A DNA stretch of 64,000 nt from Comamonas badia DSM 17552 (GCF_000484635.1 NZ_AXVM01000007.1:1-64000); one strand, 5' to 3'. Counted from the stretch's first letter, positions 37,619-47,286 are shown. Numbers and translations: made by a program. The notes: a model not told the origin generated them from the sequence alone.

Positions 37619-38485
37619 TCAGGGGGCCTGGGGCAGCGAGACGGCGGCGCACTGCCCAGGCGGCAGCGCCAGCCAGCGCTGCGCCGCCGCCTGCAGCGCG
37701 GGGAGTGCGCCGGTGGTGCACAGCAGAATGTTTCGTGCGTGGACCTCCGGTGCCGCTTCCTCATGCAGCAGGCCGGCCGGCTCCAGAATGCGCCGGGTTT
37801 GCCGTGCCACGGCCGCTCCGGTTTCGATGATGCGTACCTCGGGCCCTACCAGCGAGCGCAGAACGTCCTGCGCAAACACGTAGTGGGTGCAGCCCAGCAC
37901 CAGGGTGTCCATCATTCCGGATTCAGTGCCAAATACGCCCAAGGCACTCGTGTAGCGGGCGCAAAGCGCTCTTGTTTTTGATGCTGCTTCCGCGGCCTCG
38001 GCGCCGGTGCTTTTTTCGATGGCCTGGGCCAGGCCGTCGCAGGCCTGCACTGAAAAGCGGGTGTGCTCGCCGTGCAGGGCCAGCAGGTGTGCAAAGCGCG
38101 CGCTTTGGGTCGTGCCGCGCGTGGCCAGCACGCCGACATGGTGCGTGCGGCTGGCGATGGCGGCGGGCTTGAGCGCCGGTTCCACGCCCACCATGGGCAG
38201 ATCGGGCAGTTCGCCCCGCAGCAGCGGAATGGCCGCGGCGGTGGCGGTGTTGCAGGCGACGACCAGCGCCTTGATGGCGTGCTCCTGGCGCAGATGCCGG
38301 GCGATGGCCAGGCTGCGCTGGTGCACGAAGCCATCGCCCTTTTCGCCATAGGGCGCGTTGCCGCTGTCGGCGAGGTAGATGAAGCGCTCGTGCGGCAGTT
38401 CGGCGCGCAGCGCCTGGAGCACGCTCAGGCCGCCGATGCCGCTGTCGAAAACGCCTATCGGTGCGCTGCTGGAAGGGGATGGCAT
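37619..38485 (-). CDS. murI: Glutamate racemase
   Basis: A 288-residue enzyme that supplies D-glutamate for peptidoglycan. It has IGVFDSGIGGLSVLQAL, YLADSGNAPYGEK, the first catalytic Cys in VVACNTATAAA and the second in LVLGCTHYVF. A stretch around residues 168-188 (AASKTRALCARYTSALGVFG) is extra compared with many MurI. It is encoded by a segment that resembles the short dyad repeat (37951-37981). The ATG at 38485 lacks a clear ribosome-binding site; an in-frame start 18 nt upstream is possible. Confidence 0.93.
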   Translation of the reverse strand: MPSPSSSAPIGVFDSGIGGLSVLQALRAELPHERFIYLADSGNAPYGEKGDGFVHQRSLAIARHLRQEHAIKALVVACNTATAAAIPLLRGELPDLPMVGVEPALKPAAIASRTHHVGVLATRGTTQSARFAHLLALHGEHTRFSVQACDGLAQAIEKSTGAEAAEAASKTRALCARYTSALGVFGTESGMMDTLVLGCTHYVFAQDVLRSLVGPEVRIIETGAAVARQTRRILEPAGLLHEEAAPEVHARNILLCTTGALPALQAAAQRWLALPPGQCAAVSLPQAP

Positions 38486-38614
38486 GGAGACGCGGGGTGG
38501 AAGGCGGGCAAGCATACCGCGTTCGCACAGGCGACAACGGCCATGCGGTGACCGCGCCACAATGGCTGTTTCGGGCACGGGGCCCGGTGACACCACCTCA
38601 GGAGACTTCCCGCA

Positions 38615-39406
38615 ATGGCACGCACGATTCAGCAATTGTTTGATCTTTCCGGCAAGACGGCGCTCGTCACGGGCGGCTCGCGCGGGCTGGGCCTGCAGAT
38701 GGCGCATGCGCTGGGCGAGGCGGGCGCGCGCATCATGCTGGCCAGCCGCAAGGCCGGGGAACTGGAGCAGGCCGCCGCCGAGCTGCAGGCGGCTGGCATC
38801 GATGCGCGCTGGATCGCCGCCGATTGCGCGCAGGAGGCGGATATTCACCGGCTGGCATCTGAAGCGCTGCAGCGCCTGGGCGATGTGGACATTCTGGTGA
38901 ACAACGCGGGCGCGAGTTGGGGCGCCCCGGCCGAGGACCACCCCACGGCCGCCTGGGACAAGGTGATGAACCTCAACGTGCGCGGCTACTTCCTGCTCTC
39001 GCAGGCGGTTGCCAAGGCCAGCATGATCCCGCGCGGCAGGGGCGCCATCGTCAACGTGGCGTCCATCGCGGCGCTGGGCGGCAATCCGGTGGGCATGAAG
39101 ACCATCGCCTACAACACCTCCAAGGGCGCGGTGCTCAACTTCACGCGCGCGCTGGCGGGGGAATGGGGGCATTACGGCATCCGCGTCAATGCCGTCTGCC
39201 CGGGTTTCTTCAAGACCAAGATGGCCGAGGTGCTGATAGAGCGCCTGGGCGAGGAGCAGATGAAGGCGCACGCGCCGCTGCTGCGCCTGGGCGACGATGA
39301 AGACTTGAAGGGCCTGGTGCTGCTGTACGCCAGCGATGCGGGCAAGCACATCACCGGCCAGTGGATGGCGGTCGATGGCGGGGTGAGCGCCATCGTCGCG
39401 GGATGA
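38615..39406 (+). CDS. Short-chain dehydrogenase/reductase
   Basis: A 263-residue classical SDR. It has the cofactor motif TGGSRGLG, NNAG, the catalytic Ser in VNVASIAALGG and YxxxK as YNTSK, and the C-terminal VDGGVSAIVAG. It resembles 3-oxoacyl-ACP reductase/RhlG-like enzymes. AGGAG lies before ATG 38615. The stop overlaps the thioesterase gene (ATGA), so the two are translationally coupled. The substrate is unknown. Confidence 0.88.
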   Translation: MARTIQQLFDLSGKTALVTGGSRGLGLQMAHALGEAGARIMLASRKAGELEQAAAELQAAGIDARWIAADCAQEADIHRLASEALQRLGDVDILVNNAGASWGAPAEDHPTAAWDKVMNLNVRGYFLLSQAVAKASMIPRGRGAIVNVASIAALGGNPVGMKTIAYNTSKGAVLNFTRALAGEWGHYGIRVNAVCPGFFKTKMAEVLIERLGEEQMKAHAPLLRLGDDEDLKGLVLLYASDAGKHITGQWMAVDGGVSAIVAG

Positions 39407-39843
39407 GGGCGATGGATCGTCCGGGCTTCGACATCGACATCCCCTTCGTTCAGGCGCTGGGCATCACGCTGGCGGGGATGGGCGAAGGCCGTTCCGAGCT
39501 GCATTACGAGGCCCGGCCCGAGCACCTGAACTCCTGGCGCATCACGCATGGCGGCGCGCTGATGACGCTGCTCGATGTAACGCTGGCGATGGCCGCGCGC
39601 AGCAACGCGCTGGCCAGCGGCATGGGCATGGTGACGGTGGAGATGAAGACCAGCTTTCTGCGCCCGGCCAAGGGCAGGCTGGTGGCGCGCGGCACCTTGA
39701 TCCACCGCACGCGCAGCCTGGCGTTTGCCGAGGGCACGGTGTTCGATGCCGAGGGCCAGGCCTGCTGCCATGCCACCGACACCTTCAAATACGTCTCGCG
39801 CGTGGGCGATTTCACCGGCGGTGCACGATCAAAAACTGAATGA
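39403..39843 (+). CDS. PaaI-like hotdog thioesterase
   Basis: A 146-residue hotdog-fold acyl-CoA thioesterase. The core motif is ITHGGALMTLLDVTLAMAA, followed by VTVEMKTSFLRPAKG. The ATGA overlap with the SDR gene favours the start at 39403; an ATG at 39412 would trim three residues. It probably hydrolyses acyl-CoA thioesters for the neighbouring oxidoreductases. Confidence 0.85.
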   Translation: MRAMDRPGFDIDIPFVQALGITLAGMGEGRSELHYEARPEHLNSWRITHGGALMTLLDVTLAMAARSNALASGMGMVTVEMKTSFLRPAKGRLVARGTLIHRTRSLAFAEGTVFDAEGQACCHATDTFKYVSRVGDFTGGARSKTE

Positions 39844-39893
39844 AATATGGCTGTAGCGCTTGATGGGTAAGCGGTAACAGCTATGTTATTTGA
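39844..39893 (+). repeat. Short intergenic dyad repeat, copy D
   Basis: GTAGCGCTTGATGGGTAAGC then GGTAACAGCTATGTTATTTG, between the thioesterase and MDR genes. Confidence 0.55.
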
Positions 39894-39913
39894 ATAAACA
39901 GGAGAGATGGACC

Positions 39914-40930
39914 ATGCCACGCAACACACAGATCGTGCTCGACAACCGCCCGCAGGGCGCTGCCACCGAGGGCAATTTCCGCCTCATCGCCACGGATACG
40001 CCGCCGCTGACGGATGGCCAGGTGCTGGTGCGCCACCATTACCTGAGCCTGGACCCCTACATGCGCGGGCGCATGAACGAGGGCAAGAGCTACGCCGCCT
40101 GCCAGCCCTTGGGCGAGGTGATGATTGGCGGCACCGTGGGCGAGGTGGTCGAGAGCCGCCACCCGCGCTTCGCTGCGGGCGACAAGGTGGTCGGCATGGG
40201 CGGCTGGCAGGAATACAGCGTGGTCGATGGCAACGCGCCAGGCCTGCTGCGCAAGGTGGAGGGCGGCCCGGTGCCGCTCTCGTACTACCTGGGCGCCGTC
40301 GGCATGCCGGGCGTGACCGCCTGGTATGGCCTGACGCAGATCATCGCGCCCAAGGCGGGCGAGACCGTCACCGTGAGCGCCGCCACCGGCGCGGTGGGCA
40401 GCGCGTTCGCGGCGCTGGCCAAGGCGCGCGGCTGCCGCGTGGTGGGCGTGGCCGGCGGGCCGCAGAAATGCCGCTATGCCACCGAGGAACTGGGCTTTGA
40501 TGCCTGCATCGATCACCGCCTGCACACCGATGTGAAATCCATGTCGCGTGCGCTCAAGGACGCCTGCCCCGATGGCATAGACGGCCATTTCGAGAACGTC
40601 GGCGGCACCATTCTGGATGCCGTGCTGCTGCGCGCCAACGCGTTTGCGCGCGTGGCGCTGTGCGGGATGATCGCGGGCTACGACGGCGCGCCGCTGCCCT
40701 TGCAGAACCCGGCACTGATGCTGATCAACCGCATGCGGGTGGAGGGCTTCATCGTGAGCGAACATATGCAGCTCTGGCCGCAGGCCTTGCAGGAACTGGC
40801 CGCTCTGGTGGTGGCCGGAACGCTGCATCCGCGCGAAAGCATTGCGCAGGGCCTGGCGAGTGCGCCGGCCGCCTTCATCGGGCTGCTGCACGGCAAAAAC
40901 ATGGGCAAACAGCTCGTCAAACTCATCTGA
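39914..40930 (+). CDS. NADP-dependent MDR oxidoreductase (CurA-like)
   Basis: A 338-residue zinc-independent medium-chain reductase of the leukotriene B4 dehydrogenase/CurA group. It has LSLDPYMRGRMNEGKSYA, GMPGVTAWYGL, the nucleotide-binding VSAATGAVGSAFAALAK, and HFENVGGTILDAVL. Such enzymes reduce enone double bonds. GGAGAG lies 7 nt before ATG 39914. It is followed 9 nt later by an SDR gene. Confidence 0.88.
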   Translation: MPRNTQIVLDNRPQGAATEGNFRLIATDTPPLTDGQVLVRHHYLSLDPYMRGRMNEGKSYAACQPLGEVMIGGTVGEVVESRHPRFAAGDKVVGMGGWQEYSVVDGNAPGLLRKVEGGPVPLSYYLGAVGMPGVTAWYGLTQIIAPKAGETVTVSAATGAVGSAFAALAKARGCRVVGVAGGPQKCRYATEELGFDACIDHRLHTDVKSMSRALKDACPDGIDGHFENVGGTILDAVLLRANAFARVALCGMIAGYDGAPLPLQNPALMLINRMRVEGFIVSEHMQLWPQALQELAALVVAGTLHPRESIAQGLASAPAAFIGLLHGKNMGKQLVKLI

Positions 40931-40939
40931 GGGGGCAGG

Positions 40940-41842
40940 ATGATCACGGAATTTGCAGGCAGGACGGCGGTGCTCACGGGCGCCGGCTCGGGTTTCGGGC
41001 TGGAATGCGCGCGCATCGCCGCGCGGCGCGGCATGCGTGTGGTGCTGGTGGATGTGCAGCAGGACGCGCTGGACAAGGCTGCGGCGGAATTGCAGCAAGC
41101 AGGTGCCGAGGTGCTGGCGCGGCGCGTGGATGTGTCGGATGCCGATCAGATGCAGGCGCTGGCCGATGCGGTGGCCGAGCGCTTTGGCGCGCCGCACCTG
41201 GTCTTCAACAACGCAGGCGTGGGCTCAGGCGGCCTCGTCTGGGAGAACACGCTGGCCGACTGGCAATGGGTGCTGGGTGTGAACCTCTGGGGCGTGGTGC
41301 ACGGCGTGCGCCTGTTCACACCGATGATGCTGGCGGCAGCCAAGGCAGATCCGGCCTGGTGCGGTCATATTGTGAACACCGCCAGCATGGCGGGACTGCT
41401 GACGCCGCCCAACATGGGCATCTACAACGTCAGCAAGCATGCGGTGGTGGCACTGACGGAGACGCTCTACCAGGACTTGAGCTTGGTGACCGAGCAGGTC
41501 GGCGCCAGCGTGCTTTGCCCCTACTTCGTGCCCACCGGCATCACGCAGAGCGAGCGCAACCGGCCAGAAAGCCTGCGCGATGCTTCCCTCACGCCCAGCC
41601 AGCGCATCAGCCAGGCCATGATCGACAAGGCAGTGACCAGCGGCAAGGTCTCCGCCGCTGAGGTGGCGGCCAAGGTGTTTGATGCGGTGGTGAGCGGCGC
41701 TTTTTATATCTATAGCCACCCGCGGGCGCTGGGCAATGTAGAAAGCCGCATGCAAGCCATCGTGGAGGGTCGCAATCCGCCCGACCCGTTCGCCGAGCGG
41801 CCCGAGGTGGGAGAGCAGCTCAAGGCGGCGCTGCGGCGCTGA
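40940..41842 (+). CDS. Short-chain dehydrogenase/reductase
   Basis: A 300-residue SDR with TGAGSGFG, NNAGVGSGG, the catalytic Ser in VNTASMAGLL and YNVSK. The C-terminal 70 residues (ISQAMIDKAVTSGKVSAAEV onward) extend past the usual fold. It forms a probable operon with the MDR gene. A hairpin lies after the stop. Confidence 0.86.
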   Translation: MITEFAGRTAVLTGAGSGFGLECARIAARRGMRVVLVDVQQDALDKAAAELQQAGAEVLARRVDVSDADQMQALADAVAERFGAPHLVFNNAGVGSGGLVWENTLADWQWVLGVNLWGVVHGVRLFTPMMLAAAKADPAWCGHIVNTASMAGLLTPPNMGIYNVSKHAVVALTETLYQDLSLVTEQVGASVLCPYFVPTGITQSERNRPESLRDASLTPSQRISQAMIDKAVTSGKVSAAEVAAKVFDAVVSGAFYIYSHPRALGNVESRMQAIVEGRNPPDPFAERPEVGEQLKAALRR

Positions 41843-41854
41843 GCGCCTGCAGGA

Positions 41855-41875
41855 GGCGCTATGCCGAATAGCGCC
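41855..41875 (+). terminator. Perfect hairpin after the SDR gene
   Basis: GGCGCTAT-GCCGA-ATAGCGCC, an 8-bp perfect stem without a clear T-run. It separates the SDR gene from the EI24-type gene. Confidence 0.45.
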
Positions 41876-41896
41876 CAACACTACACTAGCGCGACC

Positions 41897-42775
41897 ATGG
41901 GTCCAATGATCGATTCCTTCTGGCGCGCGGTGGGCTATTGCCTGATGCCGCGCATCATCGCGCTGTCGCTGCTGCCGCTGGTGCTGATTGGCGCGGTAGC
42001 GGGGCTGGGCTGGTACCTGTTCTGGACCCCCGCCGTCGCATGGACGCAGTCACTGCTGGATGGCATGGCCTGGCTGGGCACGGTCTGGGGCTGGCTCGCA
42101 CACCTGGGGGTCAGCGATGTGCCGTCCATGCTGGCGCCGCTGTTGCTGGTGATGGCCACTACGCCCATCGTCGTCTTCGCCTGCGTGTTGGCGGTTGCCG
42201 CGCTGATGGTGCCGGCCGTCGTCGATCTGGTGGCCAAGCGGCGCTTTCCCGAACTGCGGCGCCTCAAGGGCGCGGGGCTGGTGGGCAGCCTCTGGTGGTC
42301 GCTCTCGTCCACCGTGCTGGCGCTGCTGGCGCTGGTGCTGTCCATGCCGCTGTGGCTTGTTCCGCCGCTGGTGCTGATTCTGCCGCCGCTGATCTGGGGC
42401 TGGCTCACCTACCGCGTGATGGCGTTTGATGCGCTCTCCGAGCACGCCAGCCGGCAGGAGCGCAGGGCGCTCTTTGAGCAGCACCGCGGCAGTCTGCTGG
42501 TGATCGGCGTGTTCTGCGGCTTTCTGGGCGCCGCGCCGGGCATCGTCTTTGCCTCGGGCGTGGTGTTCGCCGCCGCCTTCTTCATCCTGATCCCGGTGGC
42601 GATCTGGATTTACACGCTGGTGTTTGCGTTCTCGTCGCTGTGGTTTGCGCATTTCTGCCTGGCGGCACTGCAGCAGATGCGCGGGCAGCAGGCGCCCGCC
42701 ATGCCGCCTGTCAAGGCGCCTGATGTGATCGACGTACAGGCCAAACCGCTGCTGCCCGGAGGCGATGCATCGTGA
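41897..42775 (+). CDS. EI24/CysZ-like integral membrane protein
   Basis: A protein of about 292 residues with four to six hydrophobic segments (IIALSLLPLVLIGAVAGLGW, LLVMATTPIVVFACVLAVAA, LALLALVLSMPLWLVPPLVL, LVIGVFCGFLGAAPGIVFAS). It matches the EI24 domain group, which includes CysZ sulfate permeases. The start is uncertain. ATG 41861 has a strong AGGAGG but sits in a hairpin. ATG 41897 or 41906 follows a -10-like TACACT (41882-41887). Its stop overlaps the next ATG, so the two are coupled. The transport substrate is unknown. Confidence 0.78.
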   Translation: MGPMIDSFWRAVGYCLMPRIIALSLLPLVLIGAVAGLGWYLFWTPAVAWTQSLLDGMAWLGTVWGWLAHLGVSDVPSMLAPLLLVMATTPIVVFACVLAVAALMVPAVVDLVAKRRFPELRRLKGAGLVGSLWWSLSSTVLALLALVLSMPLWLVPPLVLILPPLIWGWLTYRVMAFDALSEHASRQERRALFEQHRGSLLVIGVFCGFLGAAPGIVFASGVVFAAAFFILIPVAIWIYTLVFAFSSLWFAHFCLAALQQMRGQQAPAMPPVKAPDVIDVQAKPLLPGGDAS

Positions 42776-43593
42776 TGCCCGCCTTCGGCCTCATCCTCGT
42801 CGGCGACGAAATCCTCTCGGGCAAGCGCGTGGACAAGCACCTGCCCACCGTGATCCGCCTGCTCGCCGAGCGCGGCCTGTCACTTTCGTGGATGGAGCTG
42901 GTCGGCGACGACCGCGCGCGCATCACCGCCGCATTGCAGCGCGCCTTTGGGGGCAGCGACGTGGTCTTCAGCTGCGGCGGCATAGGCGCCACGCCGGACG
43001 ACCACACGCGCCAGTGCGCGGCAGCCGCGCTGGGCGTGCCTTTGCTGCCGCACCCGGAGGCGCAGGCCCTGATCACCGAGCGCATGCAGGACGTGGCGCG
43101 CGAGAAGGGCGAGGTGTTCGCGCCCGACCGCCCCGACAACCTGCACCGCCTGCAGATGGGCGTGCTGCCGCGGGGCGCGCGCACCATCCCTAACCCCTAC
43201 AACAAGATTCCCGGTTTTTCCTGCACGGGCGCGGGCGGCGCGCAGGTGCATTTCGCGCCGGGCTTTCCGGTGATGGCCTGGCCGATGATCGAATGGGTGC
43301 TGGACACCAGTTGCGCGCAGTGGTTTCACCGCGCGCCGCAGGCGGAGCATTCCATCGTGCTGCACGACGCGCCCGAATCGCTGCTGACGCCGCTGATGGA
43401 GAGAATCGAGGCCGAGCACCCCGGCATCAAGGTCTTCAGCCTGCCCAGTGTCGATCACCCGGTGCACGGCGCGCATCTGGAACTGGGCGTGAAGGGCGCG
43501 GCCGATCGCGTGCCCGCGGCCTGGCAGGCGCTGGTGGCGGGGCTGCAGAGGCTTTCGGTGCGCCTGGGCCCTGAAATCGAGCGTGGGCATTGA
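42775..43593 (+). CDS. Molybdopterin-binding (MoCF/CinA N-terminal-like) protein
   Basis: A 272-residue protein. The N-terminal MoaB/Mog-like domain has [31 protein letters not shown] and [19 protein letters not shown], like the first half of CinA. It lacks the CinA deamidase domain. TGATG couples it to the upstream membrane protein gene. It may bind a pterin or nucleotide; the function is undefined. glnA follows. Confidence 0.82.
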   Translation: MPAFGLILVGDEILSGKRVDKHLPTVIRLLAERGLSLSWMELVGDDRARITAALQRAFGGSDVVFSCGGIGATPDDHTRQCAAAALGVPLLPHPEAQALITERMQDVAREKGEVFAPDRPDNLHRLQMGVLPRGARTIPNPYNKIPGFSCTGAGGAQVHFAPGFPVMAWPMIEWVLDTSCAQWFHRAPQAEHSIVLHDAPESLLTPLMERIEAEHPGIKVFSLPSVDHPVHGAHLELGVKGAADRVPAAWQALVAGLQRLSVRLGPEIERGH

Positions 43594-43669
43594 GAGTGCG
43601 CCCGTAGAATTCAATCCTTTCGCCCGCGCCGTACCGGTGCGCGGCTCTGAAATGTCCAGGAGTTCCCAG

Positions 43670-45085
43670 ATGGCCAAGACCGTCGCCGACGTGATGCGCA
43701 TGGTGCAGGAGAGCGAGGTGCGCTATGTCGATCTGCGCTTTACCGACACGCGCGGCAAGGAGCACCATGTGACGGTGCCCGTCTCGCATTTCGACGAGGA
43801 AAAATTTGCCAACGGCCACGCGTTCGATGGCTCGTCAATGCCCGGCTGGAAGGGCATCGAGGCCTCGGACATGCAGCTCATGCCCGACCCGGCAACGGCC
43901 AACATCGACCCGTTTTTTGAAGAAACCACGCTGATCCTGCAGTGCGACGTGGTCGAGCCTGGCGACGGCAAGGCCTACGACCGCGATCCGCGCTCGATCG
44001 CCAAGCGCGCCGAGGCCTACCTCAAGGCCTCGGGCCTGGGCGATACCGCCTACTTCGGACCCGAGCCCGAGTTCTTCATCTTCGACGGCGTGCGCTGGGG
44101 CACCGAGCCGGGCCGCGTGTTCTTCGAGATCGAGGAATACGAGGCGCCGTGGAATACCGGCACCAAGTTCGACGGCGGCAACCGCGGCCACCGCCCCGCC
44201 ACCAAGGGCGGCTACATGCCGGTGCCGCCGGTGGACAGCGGCCAGGACTTGCGCGCCGAGATGGCGGGCGTGCTGGAATCGCTGGGCATTCCGGTCGAGG
44301 TGTTCCACCACGAGGTGGGCGGCGCCGGGCAGAACGAGATCGGCACCCGGTTTTCCACGCTGGTGCAGCGCGCGGACTGGACGCAGCTGATGAAGTACGT
44401 GATCTGGAACGTCGCCAATTCCTACGGCAAGACCGTCACCTTCATGCCCAAGCCCTATGCGGGCGACAACGGCAGCGGCATGCACGTGCACCAGTCGATC
44501 TGGAAGGATGGCAAGAACCTGTTCGCGGGCGACGGCTACGCTGGCCTGTCGGACTTTGCGCTGTACTACATCGGCGGGCTCATCAAACACGCCAAGGCGC
44601 TCAACGCCATCACCAACCCGGGCACCAACAGCTACAAGCGGCTGGTGCCGGGCTTCGAGGCGCCGGTCAAGCTCGCCTACAGCGCGCGCAACCGCTCGGC
44701 CTCGATCCGTATTCCATATGTCGCCAATCCCAAGGGGCGGCGGGTGGAGGCGCGCTTTCCCGATCCGCTGATGAACCCCTACCTGGGGTTTGCCGCGCTG
44801 ATGATGGCGGGGCTCGATGGCGTGGAGAACAAGATCCACCCCGGCGAGGCCGCCACCAAGGACCTCTACCACCTGCCGCCCGAGGAAGACCGGCTGGTGC
44901 CCACGGTCTGCGCCAGCCTGGAAGAGGCAGTGGCGGCGCTGGATGCCGACCGCGGCTTTCTCACGCGCGGCGGGGTGTTTTCCGACGGCATGCTCGATGC
45001 CTACATCGATCTCAAGCAGGCCGAGATCCAGCGTGTGCGCATGACCCCGCATCCGGTCGAGTACGACCTGTATTACGCTTTGTGA
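43670..45085 (+). CDS. glnA: Glutamine synthetase, type I
   Basis: A 471-residue GSI-beta. It has the N-terminal [39 protein letters not shown], the metal/glutamate site [11 protein letters not shown], the ATP-binding [17 protein letters not shown], and the adenylylation Tyr400 in [10 protein letters not shown]. It assimilates ammonia. AGGAG lies before ATG 43670. No clear sigma-54/NtrC site is visible in the 76-nt leader, and no glnL/glnG is present in the window. Confidence 0.97.
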   Translation: MAKTVADVMRMVQESEVRYVDLRFTDTRGKEHHVTVPVSHFDEEKFANGHAFDGSSMPGWKGIEASDMQLMPDPATANIDPFFEETTLILQCDVVEPGDGKAYDRDPRSIAKRAEAYLKASGLGDTAYFGPEPEFFIFDGVRWGTEPGRVFFEIEEYEAPWNTGTKFDGGNRGHRPATKGGYMPVPPVDSGQDLRAEMAGVLESLGIPVEVFHHEVGGAGQNEIGTRFSTLVQRADWTQLMKYVIWNVANSYGKTVTFMPKPYAGDNGSGMHVHQSIWKDGKNLFAGDGYAGLSDFALYYIGGLIKHAKALNAITNPGTNSYKRLVPGFEAPVKLAYSARNRSASIRIPYVANPKGRRVEARFPDPLMNPYLGFAALMMAGLDGVENKIHPGEAATKDLYHLPPEEDRLVPTVCASLEEAVAALDADRGFLTRGGVFSDGMLDAYIDLKQAEIQRVRMTPHPVEYDLYYAL

Positions 45086-45165
45086 CGTCAGCCGTAGGCA
45101 TGCGCTTGCGTTTGGGTGATACTTGCCCGCACGATTGCGCCCGTAGCTGCTCTCCAAGGTATTGC

Positions 45166-45639
45166 ATGAAGACTTTTTTGTTCGCCCTGACCGCTCTTGC
45201 CGGCACGCTGGTGCTGCAACCCGCCAGTGCCCAGGACAAAATCTACCGCTGCGGCAACGAATACACCAACAACGTGAGTGATGCCAAGGCGCGCGGCTGC
45301 AAGCTGGTGGAGGGCGGCAACGTCACCGTGCTGCAGGCAAGCAAGCCTGCGGCAGCGCCAGCAGCAGCGTCCCCGGCGAATGCGCCCAAGGTGAGCGACG
45401 CCGACCAGAAGGCGCGCGATTCGGATCGGCGCGCCATCCTGCAGGATGAGCTGCGCAAGGCCGAGGGAAAACTGGCGGAGCTGCGCAAGGAATACAACGA
45501 CGGCGCGCCGCAGAAAAGCGCGCTGGAGCTGCGCAACACGCAGGCCTACCAGGACCGCGTGACAGAGCTCAAGGCCAATCTGGACCGCGCGCAGGCCGAC
45601 GTGGACGGCATCCGCCGCGAGCTCGACCGCACTAAATAA
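45166..45639 (+). CDS. Periplasmic coiled-coil protein, DUF4124-like
   Basis: A 157-residue protein with a clear Sec signal peptide (MKTFLFALTALAGTLVLQPA, cleavage near SAQ-DK). A short Cys-containing segment follows (IYRCGNEYTNN, ARGCKLVEGG, resembling DUF4124). Then come an Ala/Pro linker and a charged coiled coil (LQDELRKAEGKLAELRKEYN). It is likely a periplasmic structural or envelope protein; the role is unknown. Its end overlaps the convergent phosphatase gene by 8 nt. Confidence 0.82.
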   Translation: MKTFLFALTALAGTLVLQPASAQDKIYRCGNEYTNNVSDAKARGCKLVEGGNVTVLQASKPAAAPAAASPANAPKVSDADQKARDSDRRAILQDELRKAEGKLAELRKEYNDGAPQKSALELRNTQAYQDRVTELKANLDRAQADVDGIRRELDRTK

Positions 45640-46153
45640 GACGTAGCGCGGTAAGCAGGCCCTCGCAGGCGTCTTCCACCAGGTCCAGCACCTCTTCAAA
45701 CCCGCGCTCGCCGCCGTAGTACGGGTCTGGCACTTCGGTGGCTTGGTGCCGGGTGCAGAAATCGGTCAGCCGCATCAATCTGGCGCGGGGCTGCGCTGGC
45801 GCAAGGCGCCGCGCCAGCGTTTCGTTGGCCGTATCCATCACCAGAATCAGGTCGAAGCGCTCGAAGTCCTTGCGCGTGAGCTGGCGCGCGCGCTGCGTTG
45901 AGAGGTCATAGCCCCGGCGCAGTGCATGCTGCTGCGTGCGGGCATCGGGCGGGTCGCCGATGTGGTAATCATGCGTACCAGCCGAATCGACCTCCAGCGC
46001 ATGCTGGATATGCGCTTTCAGCACCTTTTTTTGTAGTACGCCGTGGGCGGTGGGGCTGCGGCAGATATTGCCCATGCAGACCATCAGCACCCGGATGGGT
46101 TGGCCGCTCTGGCGTTTGGCCAGTTCCGACAGATCGGGCAGGGCGGGCATCAT
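45632..46153 (-). CDS. Low-molecular-weight protein-tyrosine phosphatase
   Basis: A 173-residue phosphatase. The P-loop VCMGNICRSPTAHGVL holds the catalytic Cys and Arg. The general acid Asp is in VPDPYYGG. The N-terminal 20 residues are extra relative to the family. The ATG at 46153 overlaps the stop of the upstream exonuclease gene (ATGA). Substrates could be tyrosine kinases of capsule synthesis or free phosphotyrosine. Confidence 0.9.
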   Translation of the reverse strand: MMPALPDLSELAKRQSGQPIRVLMVCMGNICRSPTAHGVLQKKVLKAHIQHALEVDSAGTHDYHIGDPPDARTQQHALRRGYDLSTQRARQLTRKDFERFDLILVMDTANETLARRLAPAQPRARLMRLTDFCTRHQATEVPDPYYGGERGFEEVLDLVEDACEGLLTALRLI

Positions 46154-46929
46154 GGCGCGAGTGTTGCGACCACCGGAGTGTGGTCGCTCGGCTGCTTGTT
46201 CTTGCGCGGCGCGCGATCGACGGTGCAGGCGGTGACAGAGCCGCGCAGCGCATCGCTCACCAGAATGTGGTCGATGCGCATGCCGCGGTTTTTTTGGAAG
46301 CCCAGCATGCGGTAATCCCACCAGGAGAAGGTCTTTTCAGGTTGCTCGAACAGGCGGAAGCTGTCGCAGAGGCCGAGCGAGAGCAGCTCCTGGAAGTGCG
46401 CGCGCTCCTCGGGCGTGTGGTGGATGGTGCCGCGCAGGCCTTCAGGGTCCCAGGTGTCGCGGTCGTCAGGCGTGACGTTGAAATCCCCCAGCAGCACCAG
46501 ACGCGGATGCACCGCCAGCTCTGCGCGCACGAATGCCGTCAATGCCGCGAGCCAGCGCAGCTTGTAGGCGAATTTTTCGCTGCCCGGCTCCTGGCCGTTG
46601 ACGAAATAGCCGTCGATGACGCGCAGCGGCCCGGTCGGCGTCTGCACGGTGGCGGCGATGATGCGCGCCTGCTCGTCCTCGAAGCCCGGCATGTTGCGCA
46701 CCACGCCTTCCAATGGGTGGCGGCTGATCAGCGCCACGCCGTTGTAGGTCTTCTGCCCGAAACACGCGCTTTGATAGCCCGCCATCTCGAAGGCATCGTG
46801 CGGGAACTTGTCGTCGGTGAGCTTGAGCTCCTGCAGACCGAGCACATCGACGGGGTTGGCTGTCAGCCAGGCGAGCACCTGCGGCAGACGCACGGCGAGG
46901 GAATTGACGTTCCAGGTGGCGATTTTCAT
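46150..46929 (-). CDS. xthA: Exodeoxyribonuclease III
   Basis: A 259-residue AP endonuclease/3'-5' exonuclease of the EEP family. It has MKIATWNVNSLAVRLPQVL, the metal Glu in LGLQELKLTD, the catalytic LLGDFNVTPDDRDTWDP, and the C-terminal SDHTPVVATL. It acts in base excision repair. The ATG at 46929 follows GAG by about 8 nt. It forms a two-gene operon with the phosphatase. Confidence 0.94.
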   Translation of the reverse strand: MKIATWNVNSLAVRLPQVLAWLTANPVDVLGLQELKLTDDKFPHDAFEMAGYQSACFGQKTYNGVALISRHPLEGVVRNMPGFEDEQARIIAATVQTPTGPLRVIDGYFVNGQEPGSEKFAYKLRWLAALTAFVRAELAVHPRLVLLGDFNVTPDDRDTWDPEGLRGTIHHTPEERAHFQELLSLGLCDSFRLFEQPEKTFSWWDYRMLGFQKNRGMRIDHILVSDALRGSVTACTVDRAPRKNKQPSDHTPVVATLAP

Positions 46930-47286
46930 GTATTTTTCTCTTGTGAAGTCGATAGGTTGCAGCATCGTTTGCGGTGAACTTGTGATCTGGCTGCCAGTGC
47001 AGCCACCAGCAATTCAGACGCTTCACGATGGCGGTTTGCCTTCATTCTGGACTACGCCAGCGCTCAGATGCCGATCCAGAGATTCAGCGGTGATCCCGCT
47101 GGCACGCGGATTGGGACGTGTAGCCAACCCTTGGGACGACACGACAACAAGGCGTGGTGGTTTGGGCGATGTTCTGTTTCAAACTATCGGTGCCGGGTTG
47201 CCGGTATGCGGCGGCCGTGGTCGTTGCAGTTTCTGGAAACCACGCTTTTTGTGCGATTTCCACAGATCAAGAGCAGGAGAGTTTGC
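46930..47286. other. Intergenic region upstream of the serine hydrolase gene
   Basis: A 357-nt gap, less GC-rich than its surroundings. No known gene, tRNA or repeat is evident. It may hold the remains of a deleted gene or the promoter of the hydrolase gene. The last part has AGGAGA before ATG 47287. Confidence 0.5.

Noticed and set aside
43594-43669. glnA leader searched for an NtrC/sigma-54 promoter
   Set aside because: No GG-N10-GC pair with a -24/-12-like context was found; only a weak TAGAAT with wrong -35 spacing.
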